In this document: positions 50,373-60,905 of the stretch, piece by piece
Position numbering within the stretch: position 1 is the stretch's first letter
Layout: each line of letters begins with the position of its first letter
NCBI GenBank assembly: GCA_002842695.1
Contig: PHDT01000002.1
Span: forward strand, 1 to 64,000
Direction: 5' to 3'
Source of the DNA: Bacteroidetes bacterium HGW-Bacteroidetes-10
Lineage (GTDB): Bacteria; Bacteroidota; Bacteroidia; Bacteroidales; UBA932
DNA: 64,000 nt
The notes under the pieces: model-generated
The model's database searches: none
What the model saw: the letters and a program-made list of their open reading frames with translations, nothing else
What the model was told of the DNA's origin: nothing
Position numbers and translations under genes: made by a program

Positions 50373-51767
50373 ATGCAAATAAACCAACGTACTCTAAAAC
50401 AGTCTTATACATTCAAGGGCAAGGGATTGCACACAGGTCTGCAGGTAACAATGATTGTTACACCGGCAGAAGCAAATCACGGAATAAAATTCATGCGCAC
50501 AGACATTGAGGGCATGCCGGTTATGGATGCTGTGTCAGATTATGTCACATCAACTGCAAGAGGCACAACTATTGAACATGGCGCGATGAAGATATCAACA
50601 ATTGAGCATATCTTGTCTTCACTGCAGGGACTGGGAATAGATAACGCACTGATCAAACTTGATGCACCTGAAGCGCCAATACTTGACGGAAGCGCAAAAC
50701 CATATGTAGATGCCTTTCTGGCAGATGGTTTCGAAGAGCAGGACGCAGAAAGAATTTACTTCGAGGTAACTGAGAAAATTCATTACAGAGATCCAAAAAC
50801 AGGAGCGGAAATAACTATCCTCCCTGACGACAACTACTCAGTCGATCTGATGATAGATTTCAATTCCAAAGTTCTTGGGCACCAGTATGCAAGATTCAAC
50901 AGCGATTCAGATTATGCAACAGAAATTGCTCCTTGCCGTACATTTGTATTCTTCCATGAGATTGAACCTCTGTTCAGAAATAACCTCATCAAGGGGGGAG
51001 ACCTCAACAATGCAATTGTAATTGTCGAAAATCCTGTTCCGCAGGAGGAGCTTGACCATCTCGCAGAACTCTTTCATACAAACAAACTGGAAAGAGAGCC
51101 GGCAGGTTATCTTAACCACCTGGAACTCCGTTTTACTAACGAATGTGCAAGACACAAGCTGCTTGATGTTATTGGGGATTTTGCTCTTATTGGTTTCCCG
51201 CTTAAAGGAAAGATTATTGCAAATAAGTCCGGTCATCAGATTAACACTCATGTGGCCAAGATGATAAGGAAAATGGCAAAGGATAGATTTTCCAAGCCGG
51301 TAATTCCTCAATATGATCCAAATGCAGAGCCTGTTGTGGATATTAACGGAATCAAAAAACTGCTTCCTCACCGTCCGCCATTTCTCATGGTTGACCGAAT
51401 TATTGAAATGACTCCCGACACAGTTGTTGGAGTTAAAACAATAGGAGTTAACGAGGGCTTTTTTGCAGGACACTTTCCTGAAGAGCCTGTAATGCCAGGC
51501 GTTCTCATGATTGAAGCTATGGCTCAGGTAGGAGGAATACTGGTTTTGTCTGAACTTGATGAACCTGAAAAATATTCAACCTACTTTGCAAAGATTGACG
51601 GAGTAAAATTTAAGAGAAAAGTTGTACCGGGAGATGTACTGGTTATCAAACTCACACTAACTGCACCACTCAGAAGATCAATAGTATGTATGAGAGGAGA
51701 GGCCTTTGTTGGTAATACGCTTGTTTGTGAAGGCGACATGGTTGCTCAGGTTATTAAGAATAAATAG
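50373..51767 (+). CDS. lpxC/fabZ: bifunctional UDP-3-O-acyl-N-acetylglucosamine deacetylase / 3-hydroxyacyl-ACP dehydratase
   Basis: LpxC: HILSSLQGLGIDNA; FabZ: LLPHRPPFLMVDRI and GHFPEEPVMPGVLMIEAMAQ. Confidence 0.96.
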   Translation: MQINQRTLKQSYTFKGKGLHTGLQVTMIVTPAEANHGIKFMRTDIEGMPVMDAVSDYVTSTARGTTIEHGAMKISTIEHILSSLQGLGIDNALIKLDAPEAPILDGSAKPYVDAFLADGFEEQDAERIYFEVTEKIHYRDPKTGAEITILPDDNYSVDLMIDFNSKVLGHQYARFNSDSDYATEIAPCRTFVFFHEIEPLFRNNLIKGGDLNNAIVIVENPVPQEELDHLAELFHTNKLEREPAGYLNHLELRFTNECARHKLLDVIGDFALIGFPLKGKIIANKSGHQINTHVAKMIRKMAKDRFSKPVIPQYDPNAEPVVDINGIKKLLPHRPPFLMVDRIIEMTPDTVVGVKTIGVNEGFFAGHFPEEPVMPGVLMIEAMAQVGGILVLSELDEPEKYSTYFAKIDGVKFKRKVVPGDVLVIKLTLTAPLRRSIVCMRGEAFVGNTLVCEGDMVAQVIKNK

Positions 51768-51787
51768 AGAAAGAATTAACTACTTAT

Positions 51788-52573
51788 ATGAATTATATTC
51801 ATCCTAACGCAAAAATTGGCGCCAATGTTACAGTCGATCCATTCAGCTACATTGCAGAAAATGTAGAAATTGGGGAGGGGACTTGGATTGGCCCTAATGT
51901 AACAATACTGGACTATGTGAAAATAGGCAAGAATTGCAAAGTTTTTCCCGGTGCAGTAATTGGAGCAATTCCTCAAGATCTGAAGTATGCCGGAGAGTTA
52001 TCTTACGTCGAGATAGGAGACAACACAACCATTCGTGAATGCGCAACTATTAACAGAGGGACAGCTTTCAGCGGGAAAGCACTCACAAGAATTGGAAATA
52101 ATTGCATGATTATGTCATATGTCCATGTGGCACATGACTGTGAAATCGGTAATAATGTTATTCTGGTTAGCTATGTTGGCCTGGCGGGAGAGACTGTCGT
52201 TGACGACTTTGCAATTATTGGAGGGCACTCAGCTGCACACCAGTTTTCAAATGTAGGTGCTCATGCTATGATATCCGGAATGTCAAGTATTTTCAAAGAT
52301 GTACCTCCTTATGTACTTGCCGGCCACCGTCCGCTATCTTACTACAATCTTAATCTTGTAGGATTGCGCCGCAGAGGCTTTACAAACGAGCAGATTCAGC
52401 AAATCAGCGATATCTACAGAGTAATATACAGAAGCGGATTGAATGTATCCGATGCATGCGCGAAAATTGAGGCTGAATTTGAAGAGACAAACGAGAAAAG
52501 GACGATACTCGACTTTATCAAAAGGTCAAAAAGGGGAATTATTAAGAAAAGCGTAGACGAAATTGAAGAGTAA
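51788..52573 (+). CDS. lpxA: acyl-ACP--UDP-N-acetylglucosamine O-acyltransferase
   Basis: IHPNAKIGANVTVDPF; hexapeptide repeats; YVHVAHDCEIGNNVILVS; NLVGLRRRGF. Confidence 0.96.
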   Translation: MNYIHPNAKIGANVTVDPFSYIAENVEIGEGTWIGPNVTILDYVKIGKNCKVFPGAVIGAIPQDLKYAGELSYVEIGDNTTIRECATINRGTAFSGKALTRIGNNCMIMSYVHVAHDCEIGNNVILVSYVGLAGETVVDDFAIIGGHSAAHQFSNVGAHAMISGMSSIFKDVPPYVLAGHRPLSYYNLNLVGLRRRGFTNEQIQQISDIYRVIYRSGLNVSDACAKIEAEFEETNEKRTILDFIKRSKRGIIKKSVDEIEE

Positions 52574-53186
52574 TCTCTCACAGGCACTGCTTTCAAGCGC
52601 ATACCTTCCACCGGTTGAATACATGAGCGTGATTTACCGCGCGGAGAGCTCAAAGATTGAACAGTGTGAAAATTACCAGAAACAAAGTTACAGGAGCCGT
52701 TGTCACATATACAGTGCCAACGGCCCTTTGCCTTTAATTATACCCGTAGAGAGGGCAGGAACCCATTCGCTCCCTGTAAGAGAAATCCGGATTGATTATT
52801 CGCGAAAATGGCAGCAGCAGCACTGGAGAGCCATAGTATCTGCATACAGGATGTCTCCTTTTTTCGAGTACTACGAAGATGATTTTTCTCCATTCTATTT
52901 AAACGAAGAGCCTCTTCTGTTTGATTACAATCTTAAGCTGACAATGTTACTGGCAAATCTTCTGGGTATAAACCGGGATATTGAACTTACTTCTGTTTAT
53001 CAAAAGGAGTATGATGATTCAGTTTCAGATTTCAGGGAGATAATTCACCCAAAAAGGGAGAACCTGTCTGAAATGAAAAATGGGCAATACCATCAGGTAT
53101 TTGCCCATAAATCCGGGTTTATTTCAAACCTCTCTGCACTGGACCTGCTTTTTAATGAGGGTCCGGATGCACTATCATATCTCTAG
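52563..53186 (+). CDS. WbqC-family protein
   Basis: AYLPPVEYMS, NYQKQSYRSRCHIYSANGPLPLIIPV, HPKR. Confidence 0.88.
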   Translation: MKSNLSQALLSSAYLPPVEYMSVIYRAESSKIEQCENYQKQSYRSRCHIYSANGPLPLIIPVERAGTHSLPVREIRIDYSRKWQQQHWRAIVSAYRMSPFFEYYEDDFSPFYLNEEPLLFDYNLKLTMLLANLLGINRDIELTSVYQKEYDDSVSDFREIIHPKRENLSEMKNGQYHQVFAHKSGFISNLSALDLLFNEGPDALSYL

Positions 53187-54757
53187 AACCTGAATCCGAA
53201 TGTCATAAGCACTCTGAGACCTGATGCAGTGAATGTTCCTTCAGGAGATTCAATGCCTTGGTAATCTGCATAGAGTTTAACATCCTCAGTAGTTTTGAGT
53301 TTATGCTGAATTGCTAAATCACCAAAGAATCCCTTTTTACTGCTGAAACCGGCTCCGGCCGATATTATGTGATTGTGCTTGTTGCTGGCAGCGTTTGGAT
53401 TCTGATAGAAAGCATAGCCCGCTCTAAGTGCGAACAGTGGTACAGGTTTAATCTCCATCCCCATTCTGAAGTTCTTTGCAAATCTCAGATTATTGGACAT
53501 AATATTGTTTTCTGTACTGAATTCACCACTGACATTGTCCTCACTTGACAGTCTGGTCCAGTTGTATGCAACACCTTCGAAATCTGCGCTCAGGATGCCC
53601 ACTTTCCCCAAAACAAAGGCCAGGCCAGCTCCAACTTTCAGAGGAGAGATGAGGTTGTACGAGAATTCACCAATAGGAGAGAGAACGGTCTGAGAATAGC
53701 CATCACCAAAGTTTGAGGTAATTTTCTCTTCCCATTCATCTGTAATAGTCATGATTGTAGGAGTTGTAAATGTTGCTCCCAGTCTAAGACTCTTGGTGGG
53801 CAGGTATATCAGTCCAAGTTTGGCGTTTACACCAACACCCGATGTGTTCTGATTATAAATGTGTGTAAAACTGCTAAAATCTGACTGGAACTGAGCAGGA
53901 TCGGTTGTGCTTTCAGTATATTTCTGATAGTCTGAATAGCTTATTGACTGAATTCCAATATTGGCTCCAAGAAATAGTTTAGTGCCAACAGAACCTCCCA
54001 TGTTGATTATTATCTCTGACTGGCTTCCTGTTGTCTCCCTAATGAACTGCTGGTCTATGTTTCCTCCCATGACAATGTTGCCTCCTACAATATTTTCGGT
54101 AGCACCAATGTAATCCTTGTTTGAATCCGGCAGCAGGTCAAGCAGGTTTGTATTCCATGCAAGCACTGAGCGCCATGGCAATCCTGAAATGTTAAATGGA
54201 TATGTATCAGAAGGAGATGTAATATCAAGCTGAGTAGAGACAAAGCCTTCTGCTGCAGAAGCAACTGCACCCAGCCATGAAGACTGATTTGTGGTGCCTG
54301 TGGCAAACATCCTTGAATTGAAATTGTTCAGCTTGTTTATTGCAAATGCAATATTGAAAGAGCCGTTCCTCTTGTTTCTTTTGTAGGTATTAAAATTACC
54401 AACATAACCAAGAGATGATACTCCGGGTTTTGCCATGAACTCGTTGTTGATATCAGAGAGGTAATCTGTCTTGCTATTTACAAGATTCATGGATGGAGAA
54501 AAGGAGAACTCGGAATATTTGTAGATTCCGGAGCCGGCAGGATTAAGGCTGAGAGCTCCAATATCACCGCCCAGTGCAGTAAATGCATTGCCCATTGCAG
54601 CTGTTCTGGCAGTACCTTCATAGAAGGTTTGAGAAAATAGTGTCGCATTAGAGACATAGGGATTCTGGAAAAGATTCAGAGCGTCGTTGTTCCCTACCTG
54701 AGCCGAGGCTGCTATGGTACATAGAGCCGAGGCTATTATCAATAGACCTTTTTTCAT
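53183..54757 (-). CDS. OmpP1/FadL-like outer-membrane transport protein
   Basis: Signal peptide; TARTAAMGNAFTALGGDIGALSLNPAGSGIY; beta-barrel composition; terminal aromatic F. Confidence 0.87.
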   Translation of the reverse strand: MKKGLLIIASALCTIAASAQVGNNDALNLFQNPYVSNATLFSQTFYEGTARTAAMGNAFTALGGDIGALSLNPAGSGIYKYSEFSFSPSMNLVNSKTDYLSDINNEFMAKPGVSSLGYVGNFNTYKRNKRNGSFNIAFAINKLNNFNSRMFATGTTNQSSWLGAVASAAEGFVSTQLDITSPSDTYPFNISGLPWRSVLAWNTNLLDLLPDSNKDYIGATENIVGGNIVMGGNIDQQFIRETTGSQSEIIINMGGSVGTKLFLGANIGIQSISYSDYQKYTESTTDPAQFQSDFSSFTHIYNQNTSGVGVNAKLGLIYLPTKSLRLGATFTTPTIMTITDEWEEKITSNFGDGYSQTVLSPIGEFSYNLISPLKVGAGLAFVLGKVGILSADFEGVAYNWTRLSSEDNVSGEFSTENNIMSNNLRFAKNFRMGMEIKPVPLFALRAGYAFYQNPNAASNKHNHIISAGAGFSSKKGFFGDLAIQHKLKTTEDVKLYADYQGIESPEGTFTASGLRVLMTFGFRF

Positions 54758-54777
54758 TTTATTTGCAATAATTTAAG

Positions 54778-56091
54778 TTATCTTCTGTATGCAGATCCGC
54801 TTGAAGAGCTGCTTGAACTACTTGAACTGTTTGAACTGCTGGAGCTGCTTCCGGAACTAGATCCTGAAGAGGATCTCATAGGTGCCGACCCGGTATTCGA
54901 ACTGCTTCTTGTGTAAGAAGAGGAAGATCCTGATGTTGTAGAAGACCTGCCATAACTAGTTGATGACCTGGTTGTTCCCGATTCTCCACTTCTTCGGTAT
55001 GTAGTACTGTTGAAAGAGTTTCCACTATTCCTTGCTCCAACTGAGGAGTTTTGAACAGGAGTAGAACTTCTTCTGTATGTTGTTCCTGATGAACCTGAAT
55101 TTGATCTTACAGCAGAACTGTGGTTAGTACCTGTTGATGATCTCTTGTAGCTGCTTTGAGATGTTCCTGTTGTTCCGGCAGGTCTCATGCTCTGTCTTGT
55201 CTGAGATGTACCAGAATAGTTCATCTGGTCGTTCAAAGTACCTGTCCTCTCAGTTTTTCTGTACATGCTGTTGCTTGTACGGGTATCTCCCTGAGAATAT
55301 CTTCCGGCACTCACTCTTTCAACTGAACTTGTATTTCTGCCTGAACCACTTAACAGCTGACGCTCATCATATCTTGTTGACTCGTTTCCAAAGGCCTGTT
55401 TTCTCTTGCCGTTATAATATGATCTTCCGCCAAGATGACCGGAGTAATTTCCACCATAATTGCCTCCTGCATACCATGTTGGACCTCCCCAGTTTCCGTA
55501 CCAGCGATCATAATACATGTGAGTATACCATGGATTGTAAAAAGGAGAATAATAGTAGTCGAAGTAGTAGTCGTAGAAAGGATTCCAGCTATACGGCGAG
55601 TAGTATCCGCCATAAGCCCAGTTATGATAGAAAGCTCTGTCCCAGTATGAGCCATAGCTTCTGTATCTCCAGGGATTATATCCCCAGCCCCACCTGTCGA
55701 AGTAGTCATAACTATTTCTCCATTCATCTCTAATGTAAAGGTTTATGGTATAGTCAGGTGATTCAAACTTGCGCAGAATCTCTTCGTAGGACATTGTAGA
55801 GTCGAGAACAATAAATGTGTTTTCAGAGTCGATAGGAATATCTGCGACTCCGTTTTCATCAAAATAGATAATTTTGGCCTCTTCACCCTTGATGATTAAC
55901 TTTTCGGCATCTGCTGTTCTGGATTTAAGATCCTGGAGTTCTCGGTTTGTAGCAGTATTGAGAACTGTTGCTTTATCCGGATCAAGAGTGTAGATTGCAT
56001 CATCGTAACTTGATGATGTATATAGGTTTGCAGTACCACAAGAACTAATCGCCAAGCCGGCAATTAAAAGTGTATAGATCTTGTTTTTCAT
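54778..56091 (-). CDS. putative lipoprotein with Tyr/Trp-rich middle and Ser-rich low-complexity C-terminus
   Basis: Lipobox [34 protein letters not shown]; terminal [19 protein letters not shown]. Confidence 0.75.
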   Translation of the reverse strand: MKNKIYTLLIAGLAISSCGTANLYTSSSYDDAIYTLDPDKATVLNTATNRELQDLKSRTADAEKLIIKGEEAKIIYFDENGVADIPIDSENTFIVLDSTMSYEEILRKFESPDYTINLYIRDEWRNSYDYFDRWGWGYNPWRYRSYGSYWDRAFYHNWAYGGYYSPYSWNPFYDYYFDYYYSPFYNPWYTHMYYDRWYGNWGGPTWYAGGNYGGNYSGHLGGRSYYNGKRKQAFGNESTRYDERQLLSGSGRNTSSVERVSAGRYSQGDTRTSNSMYRKTERTGTLNDQMNYSGTSQTRQSMRPAGTTGTSQSSYKRSSTGTNHSSAVRSNSGSSGTTYRRSSTPVQNSSVGARNSGNSFNSTTYRRSGESGTTRSSTSYGRSSTTSGSSSSYTRSSSNTGSAPMRSSSGSSSGSSSSSSNSSSSSSSSSSGSAYRR

Positions 56092-56186
56092 TTCACACCT
56101 CCGTGTTTTATAATTTTTTGTACTTTTGTGCCTTCATTGCAAATATACTCAAAAATCGTACCATATACAACAAACATAACAGTCAA

Positions 56187-57662
56187 ATGGCAAAAGAAAT
56201 AAGCAACAGAGAAGACAATTATTCACTTTGGTACAATAATCTTGTAATTAAGGCGGATCTTGCTGAAAATTCGGCAGTAAGAGGCTGTATGGTCATAAAA
56301 CCTTACGGTTATGCAATCTGGGAAAAGATGCAGGCTCAGCTGGACAAGATGTTCAAGGAGACGGGACACGTTAACGCATATTTCCCTCTTTTTATACCAA
56401 AATCTTTTCTAAGTAAGGAGGCAGAGCATGTAGAGGGGTTTGCCAAGGAGTGCGCAGTTGTAACACACCACAGACTGATGACCAATCCGGACGGTCCGGG
56501 TGTTGTTGTTGATCCGTCTGCAAAACTTGAAGAGGAGCTTATTGTAAGACCTACCTCAGAGACTATTATATGGAGTACATATAAGAACTGGATCAAATCA
56601 TACAGAGATCTTCCGATATTAATTAATCAGTGGGCAAATGTTGTAAGATGGGAGATGAGAACAAGACTCTTCCTGAGAACAGCAGAGTTTCTCTGGCAGG
56701 AGGGACACACAGCACACTCAACCAGACAGGAGGCTATTGAGGAGACAGAGAGAATGGTGCAGGTTTATGCAAAATTCGCAAGAGAGTTTATGGCTCTGCC
56801 TGTTATTGTAGGTGCCAAGTCAGAGAGCGAGCGATTTGCAGGAGCACTTGAGACATTGTGTATAGAAGCTCTTATGCAGGATGGCAAAGCTCTTCAGGCA
56901 GGAACATCTCACTTTCTGGGACAAAATTTTGCAAAGGCATTTGATGTTCAGTATCAAAGCAAGGAGGGTACACTGGAGTATGTATGGGCAACTTCATGGG
57001 GTGTTTCAACCAGACTAATGGGTGCTCTGGTTATGGCTCACAGCGACAATAACGGACTTGTTCTTCCTCCAAAACTCGCTCCAATTCATGTTGTCATGGT
57101 TCCGATATTCAAAACAGATGAGGAGAATGATATGATTGTCTCTAAGATGAAGGAGATTCAGTCTGAACTCAATAAACTGGGAATCACATCAAAAATTGAC
57201 AACAGGGACAATCTCCGTTCAGGCTTTAAGTTTGCAGAGTGGGAGCTTAAGGGTGTTCCTGTGAGAATTGCTATAGGGCCGAGAGATCTGGCAAACGGAA
57301 CTGTTGAACTTGCCAGAAGAGATACACTTACCAAGAGCGTAATGCCTGCAGATGGAATTGAAAAATATATTCAGACACTTCTTGACGAAATTCAGGAGAA
57401 CATTTACAACAAGGCATACAAGTTCAGAGAGGAGAGTACATATATTGTAAATGACTGGGATACATTCAAAACCAAAATTGAAGAGGGCGGATTCCTTTTG
57501 TGCCACTGGGACGGAACTGCAGAGACAGAGGAGAAGATCAAAGAGGAGACAAAAGCAACCATTCGCTGCATACCTCATGAGAATGTTATTGAAGAGGAGG
57601 GTAAATGCGTTTACTCAGGAAAACCATCCTCAAGAAGAGTTATTTTTGCCCGTGCATATTAA
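56187..57662 (+). CDS. proS: prolyl-tRNA synthetase
   Basis: [46 protein letters not shown]; class II motifs; [20 protein letters not shown]. Confidence 0.97.
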   Translation: MAKEISNREDNYSLWYNNLVIKADLAENSAVRGCMVIKPYGYAIWEKMQAQLDKMFKETGHVNAYFPLFIPKSFLSKEAEHVEGFAKECAVVTHHRLMTNPDGPGVVVDPSAKLEEELIVRPTSETIIWSTYKNWIKSYRDLPILINQWANVVRWEMRTRLFLRTAEFLWQEGHTAHSTRQEAIEETERMVQVYAKFAREFMALPVIVGAKSESERFAGALETLCIEALMQDGKALQAGTSHFLGQNFAKAFDVQYQSKEGTLEYVWATSWGVSTRLMGALVMAHSDNNGLVLPPKLAPIHVVMVPIFKTDEENDMIVSKMKEIQSELNKLGITSKIDNRDNLRSGFKFAEWELKGVPVRIAIGPRDLANGTVELARRDTLTKSVMPADGIEKYIQTLLDEIQENIYNKAYKFREESTYIVNDWDTFKTKIEEGGFLLCHWDGTAETEEKIKEETKATIRCIPHENVIEEEGKCVYSGKPSSRRVIFARAY

Positions 57663-57705
57663 TTTTATATTTTTGAATATATCTAATCAGTAAAATTTTA
57701 AGAAA

Positions 57706-58407
57706 ATGGCATCAGATTTACCGTCCAGACAGCAGGACATTTTAGATGGTCTCAACCATAAATCCCGCACCAAAGTCCAGGTATTCAACCAGACAATGGA
57801 GGTATTCAACCAGTTAAAGGATGTTCTCAGCGAGATGAGTAACGACCTTAATGACCTTCTTGACAATAATAATGACAGAAGGGTGAGACTTGAATACAGA
57901 GACAGGGGAAAATTTGAGGCCGAACTGAAATTTGCCGACGACGTTCTGATATTCAGCATGCATTCAGATATTTTCCAGTTTGACAGAGAACACAGTATCT
58001 GGAAAACAGACTTTGTTACTGCCGATTCATCTAACGCATACTGCGGTGTGATCAATGTATACAATTTCCTTGCGGACTCTCTCAAATACAACAGAGAGGA
58101 GGACCTGGGATATTTAGTTGCCAGATTATTTATTAACAAGGAGAGATTTTTCCTGGCTGAGGGTAAGAGACAGCACTACAAATCTGTTGCAAGTTTCGGA
58201 AAGAAACAACTGACTCGTGAGACCCTTGTGTCTATTGTTGAGACAGCAGTTCTCTACACACTCTCTTTCGATTTACTGGTTCCGCCTTTTGACCTTGTTA
58301 AGGTTGCAAGTGTTGAACAGATTAACGATAAGATTGAGAGTGCCAAGCTTCAAACCGGTAAAAGGATGGGCTTTAAGTTCAATTCAGATGACGTTCTGGA
58401 AGATTAA
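57706..58407 (+). CDS. conserved hypothetical protein
   Basis: 233-aa ORF, good upstream spacing. Confidence 0.75.
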   Translation: MASDLPSRQQDILDGLNHKSRTKVQVFNQTMEVFNQLKDVLSEMSNDLNDLLDNNNDRRVRLEYRDRGKFEAELKFADDVLIFSMHSDIFQFDREHSIWKTDFVTADSSNAYCGVINVYNFLADSLKYNREEDLGYLVARLFINKERFFLAEGKRQHYKSVASFGKKQLTRETLVSIVETAVLYTLSFDLLVPPFDLVKVASVEQINDKIESAKLQTGKRMGFKFNSDDVLED

Positions 58408-58434
58408 TTCAATAAAATTCAAGCATTCCTTATT

Positions 58435-59424
58435 ATGAGAAAACTCTTTGTTCTTGCAGCAATATTGCTCCTGACTGCTACACCTTCAAGCCTCTTTTCA
58501 CAAAACGAGAACACTGCAAAGGAATTTAAGACTCTGAGTGCAAATCACAGACTGATTGTGGATATCGCAATGAATGTAAAGATACCACAGCCGGAAATTA
58601 AGGTCGTGCCTGAACCAAGCCATTGGAGCAGAGGGACTTTGTTGCAACTTGGTTTTTCTCAGATGTCACTTTCAAACTGGGCTGCAGGCGGGTACTCATC
58701 TGTGGCACTCAATGCATATGTAAATATGTTCAAGACATACGAGATTGAAGAGATGTTCTGGGAAAACAGACTTCAGCTTGCATGGGGTTTTATCAACTCG
58801 TTTGGAGACAAGTTCAAGAAGAGTGATGACAAGATAATTTTTGACAGTAAATACGGTTACAGGGCATGGAATAAGGTCTTTGCTTCGGCAGCATTCAACT
58901 TCCGGTCTCAGTTTACAAATTCATTTAACTATCCTGCAGCAGGAAAGGTACTTGTTTCAGGTCCATTCTCTCCTGCATACTTCTCATTTGGTATAGGACT
59001 TGACTATAAGCCGGCAAAGGTTATCTCAATAAACTTCTCTCCGCTTACCAGCAATCTGGTAATTGTTGCAAGAGAGGAGCTCAGGACAAAATATGGCAAC
59101 AGGATTGATCAGCCAGCAAAACTGGAGCTGGGAGCTCAGCTTAAGATTGATTATAAACAGCAGTTGTCAAAGAACCTGGCAGTTGCATCAAACCTGATTC
59201 TCTTCTCTGACTTCCTTAAGAATCCTCAGAATATTAAGGTAAACTGGGATCTTTTCATCGATGCAAAAATTAATAAGTACTTTTCTACCAACATACGAAC
59301 CAACCTGATATATGATGACAACATCCTCATAGCAGACAAAGACGGGGTTCTGGACAAAAGGGTACAGTTCAAGGAGATTTTATCTGTAGGATTCTCATAT
59401 ACATTCGGACAGTTCAAGAAATAA
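58435..59424 (+). CDS. DUF3078-like secreted/outer-membrane protein
   Basis: Signal peptide; WSRGTLLQLGFSQMSLSNWAAGGYSSVALNAYVN pattern; C-terminal beta-barrel-like region. Confidence 0.8.
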   Translation: MRKLFVLAAILLLTATPSSLFSQNENTAKEFKTLSANHRLIVDIAMNVKIPQPEIKVVPEPSHWSRGTLLQLGFSQMSLSNWAAGGYSSVALNAYVNMFKTYEIEEMFWENRLQLAWGFINSFGDKFKKSDDKIIFDSKYGYRAWNKVFASAAFNFRSQFTNSFNYPAAGKVLVSGPFSPAYFSFGIGLDYKPAKVISINFSPLTSNLVIVAREELRTKYGNRIDQPAKLELGAQLKIDYKQQLSKNLAVASNLILFSDFLKNPQNIKVNWDLFIDAKINKYFSTNIRTNLIYDDNILIADKDGVLDKRVQFKEILSVGFSYTFGQFKK

Positions 59425-59439
59425 TTTAATTTCAACACC

Positions 59440-60795
59440 ATGCTCAGGGAGAGGTTCAAAGAGAGTTTGCTCGCTCTTACCGGGAGAGGTTCTGATTCAG
59501 AGAGGGCTAAATGGCCGGCACTTCTGCTGGCTGTAAGCGGGGGCGTCGATTCGATGGCTCTGGCTCATCTTGTTCATTCAGTGGATTATCCTCGTTTTGC
59601 AGTGGCGAATGTGAATTTCTCCCTGAGAGGAGAGGAGAGTGATGCAGATCAGGCCCTGGTTGATAGGTGGTGCCTTGAAAGAGGAATAAAGTTTTTCAGC
59701 AGCAGGTTCGACACAAATAAATATTCAGAGGAGAGAGGTATCTCCACACAAATGGCTGCACGTGAATTGCGACTTGAGTGGTTCCGGGAAATAGCACAAA
59801 GTGAGGGATACAGTTATATAGTTATTGCCCACAACCTTAACGACAGGGCAGAGACTTTGATTCTCAACCTTCTCAGGGGAACCGGGATAAAAGGTCTCTC
59901 TGCAATTAGGGATATCAGCTCTCCGGCAGGAGATTCAGCTCCGGTTATCCGGCCTCTGCTTGGATTCTCAAGAGAGGAGATTGAAGAGTATGCAAAATCT
60001 GTGAATCTTCAGTACCGCCATGACAAAACCAACTTTGAGTCACACTATTCCAGAAACAGAGTAAGAAACGATGTTTTTCCTCATTTCCGGGAGATTAATT
60101 CACATTTTCTTAAAACACTGGAACGGAACATTGAACTCTTTTCCGAGACAGGTCAAATCATAGATGAGAGATTTGCAGATATTAAGAAGAGGATAGTTAA
60201 GTGTGAGACAGAAGAGGGGATAAAAAAAGTATCTGTAGACATAAATATGCTTAAAGCTTCAGGTCATGCAGGGTACTGGCTCTTTATGATTCTTGAGGAG
60301 TACGGCTTCAATGCATCTGTTGCCAGCGATGTATTTGAATCACTGGACAGTGAATCAGGAAAGCTCTTTGAATCGTCGGAATACAGAGTGCTGAAAGACA
60401 GAGATTACCTGATTATTATGCCTTTTAAGACCGGTTCTCTTTCTGAAAGTGACTTGTCATCCTCAGTTACAACCAGTGTTTATGACCTCTTTGAAGGATT
60501 CACCCCTGTACCTTCCGATTGCATATTCTATCTTGATGCAGATAAAACAGGCTATCCTGTCAGCTTCAGAAGGTGGAGGAGCGGAGACAGATTCCGCCCG
60601 CTGGGAATGAAAGGCTTTAAAAAGGTTAGCGACTACCTTACCGATAAAAAGAGAGACCTCTTTACCAAGGAGGAGAGAATGGTTGCGCTTTCGGAGTCAG
60701 GAGAGATTATCTGCCTTCTGGGAGAGAGAGTTGATGACCGTTATAAAATTACAGAGCAGACAAAAAGAGTACTGGAAATTAAGTTTCGCGTCTGA
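59440..60795 (+). CDS. tilS: tRNA(Ile)-lysidine synthetase
   Basis: LLAVSGGVDSMALAHL PP-loop; AHNLNDRAET; RWRSGDRFRPLGMKGFKKVSDYLTDKK. Confidence 0.95.
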   Translation: MLRERFKESLLALTGRGSDSERAKWPALLLAVSGGVDSMALAHLVHSVDYPRFAVANVNFSLRGEESDADQALVDRWCLERGIKFFSSRFDTNKYSEERGISTQMAARELRLEWFREIAQSEGYSYIVIAHNLNDRAETLILNLLRGTGIKGLSAIRDISSPAGDSAPVIRPLLGFSREEIEEYAKSVNLQYRHDKTNFESHYSRNRVRNDVFPHFREINSHFLKTLERNIELFSETGQIIDERFADIKKRIVKCETEEGIKKVSVDINMLKASGHAGYWLFMILEEYGFNASVASDVFESLDSESGKLFESSEYRVLKDRDYLIIMPFKTGSLSESDLSSSVTTSVYDLFEGFTPVPSDCIFYLDADKTGYPVSFRRWRSGDRFRPLGMKGFKKVSDYLTDKKRDLFTKEERMVALSESGEIICLLGERVDDRYKITEQTKRVLEIKFRV

Positions 60796-60822
60796 ATATT
60801 TTCTGTAAATCGTTTTAGAAAC

Positions 60823-60860
60823 AAAAAACACAAACTCAGATTGTCAGAGTTTGTGTTTTT
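60823..60860. terminator. terminator between tilS and sppA
   Basis: aaaaaacacaaactcagattgtcagagtttgtgttttt. Confidence 0.85.
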
Positions 60861-60905
60861 CATTTACTTTAAAATAAGATAATTAACAGTAATTGCGGCG
60901 CAGAG

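Noticed and set aside
50907-51473. 188-aa minus-strand ORF
   Set aside because: Antisense to the well-supported lpxC/fabZ gene; Cys/Asn-rich shadow ORF.
50373-51767. lpxC-fabZ fusion as novelty
   Set aside because: Known typical arrangement in Bacteroidetes.
55134-55733. 199-aa + strand ORF and 55350-55727 minus ORF
   Set aside because: Overlap the repetitive lipoprotein gene at 54778-56091; low-complexity shadows.
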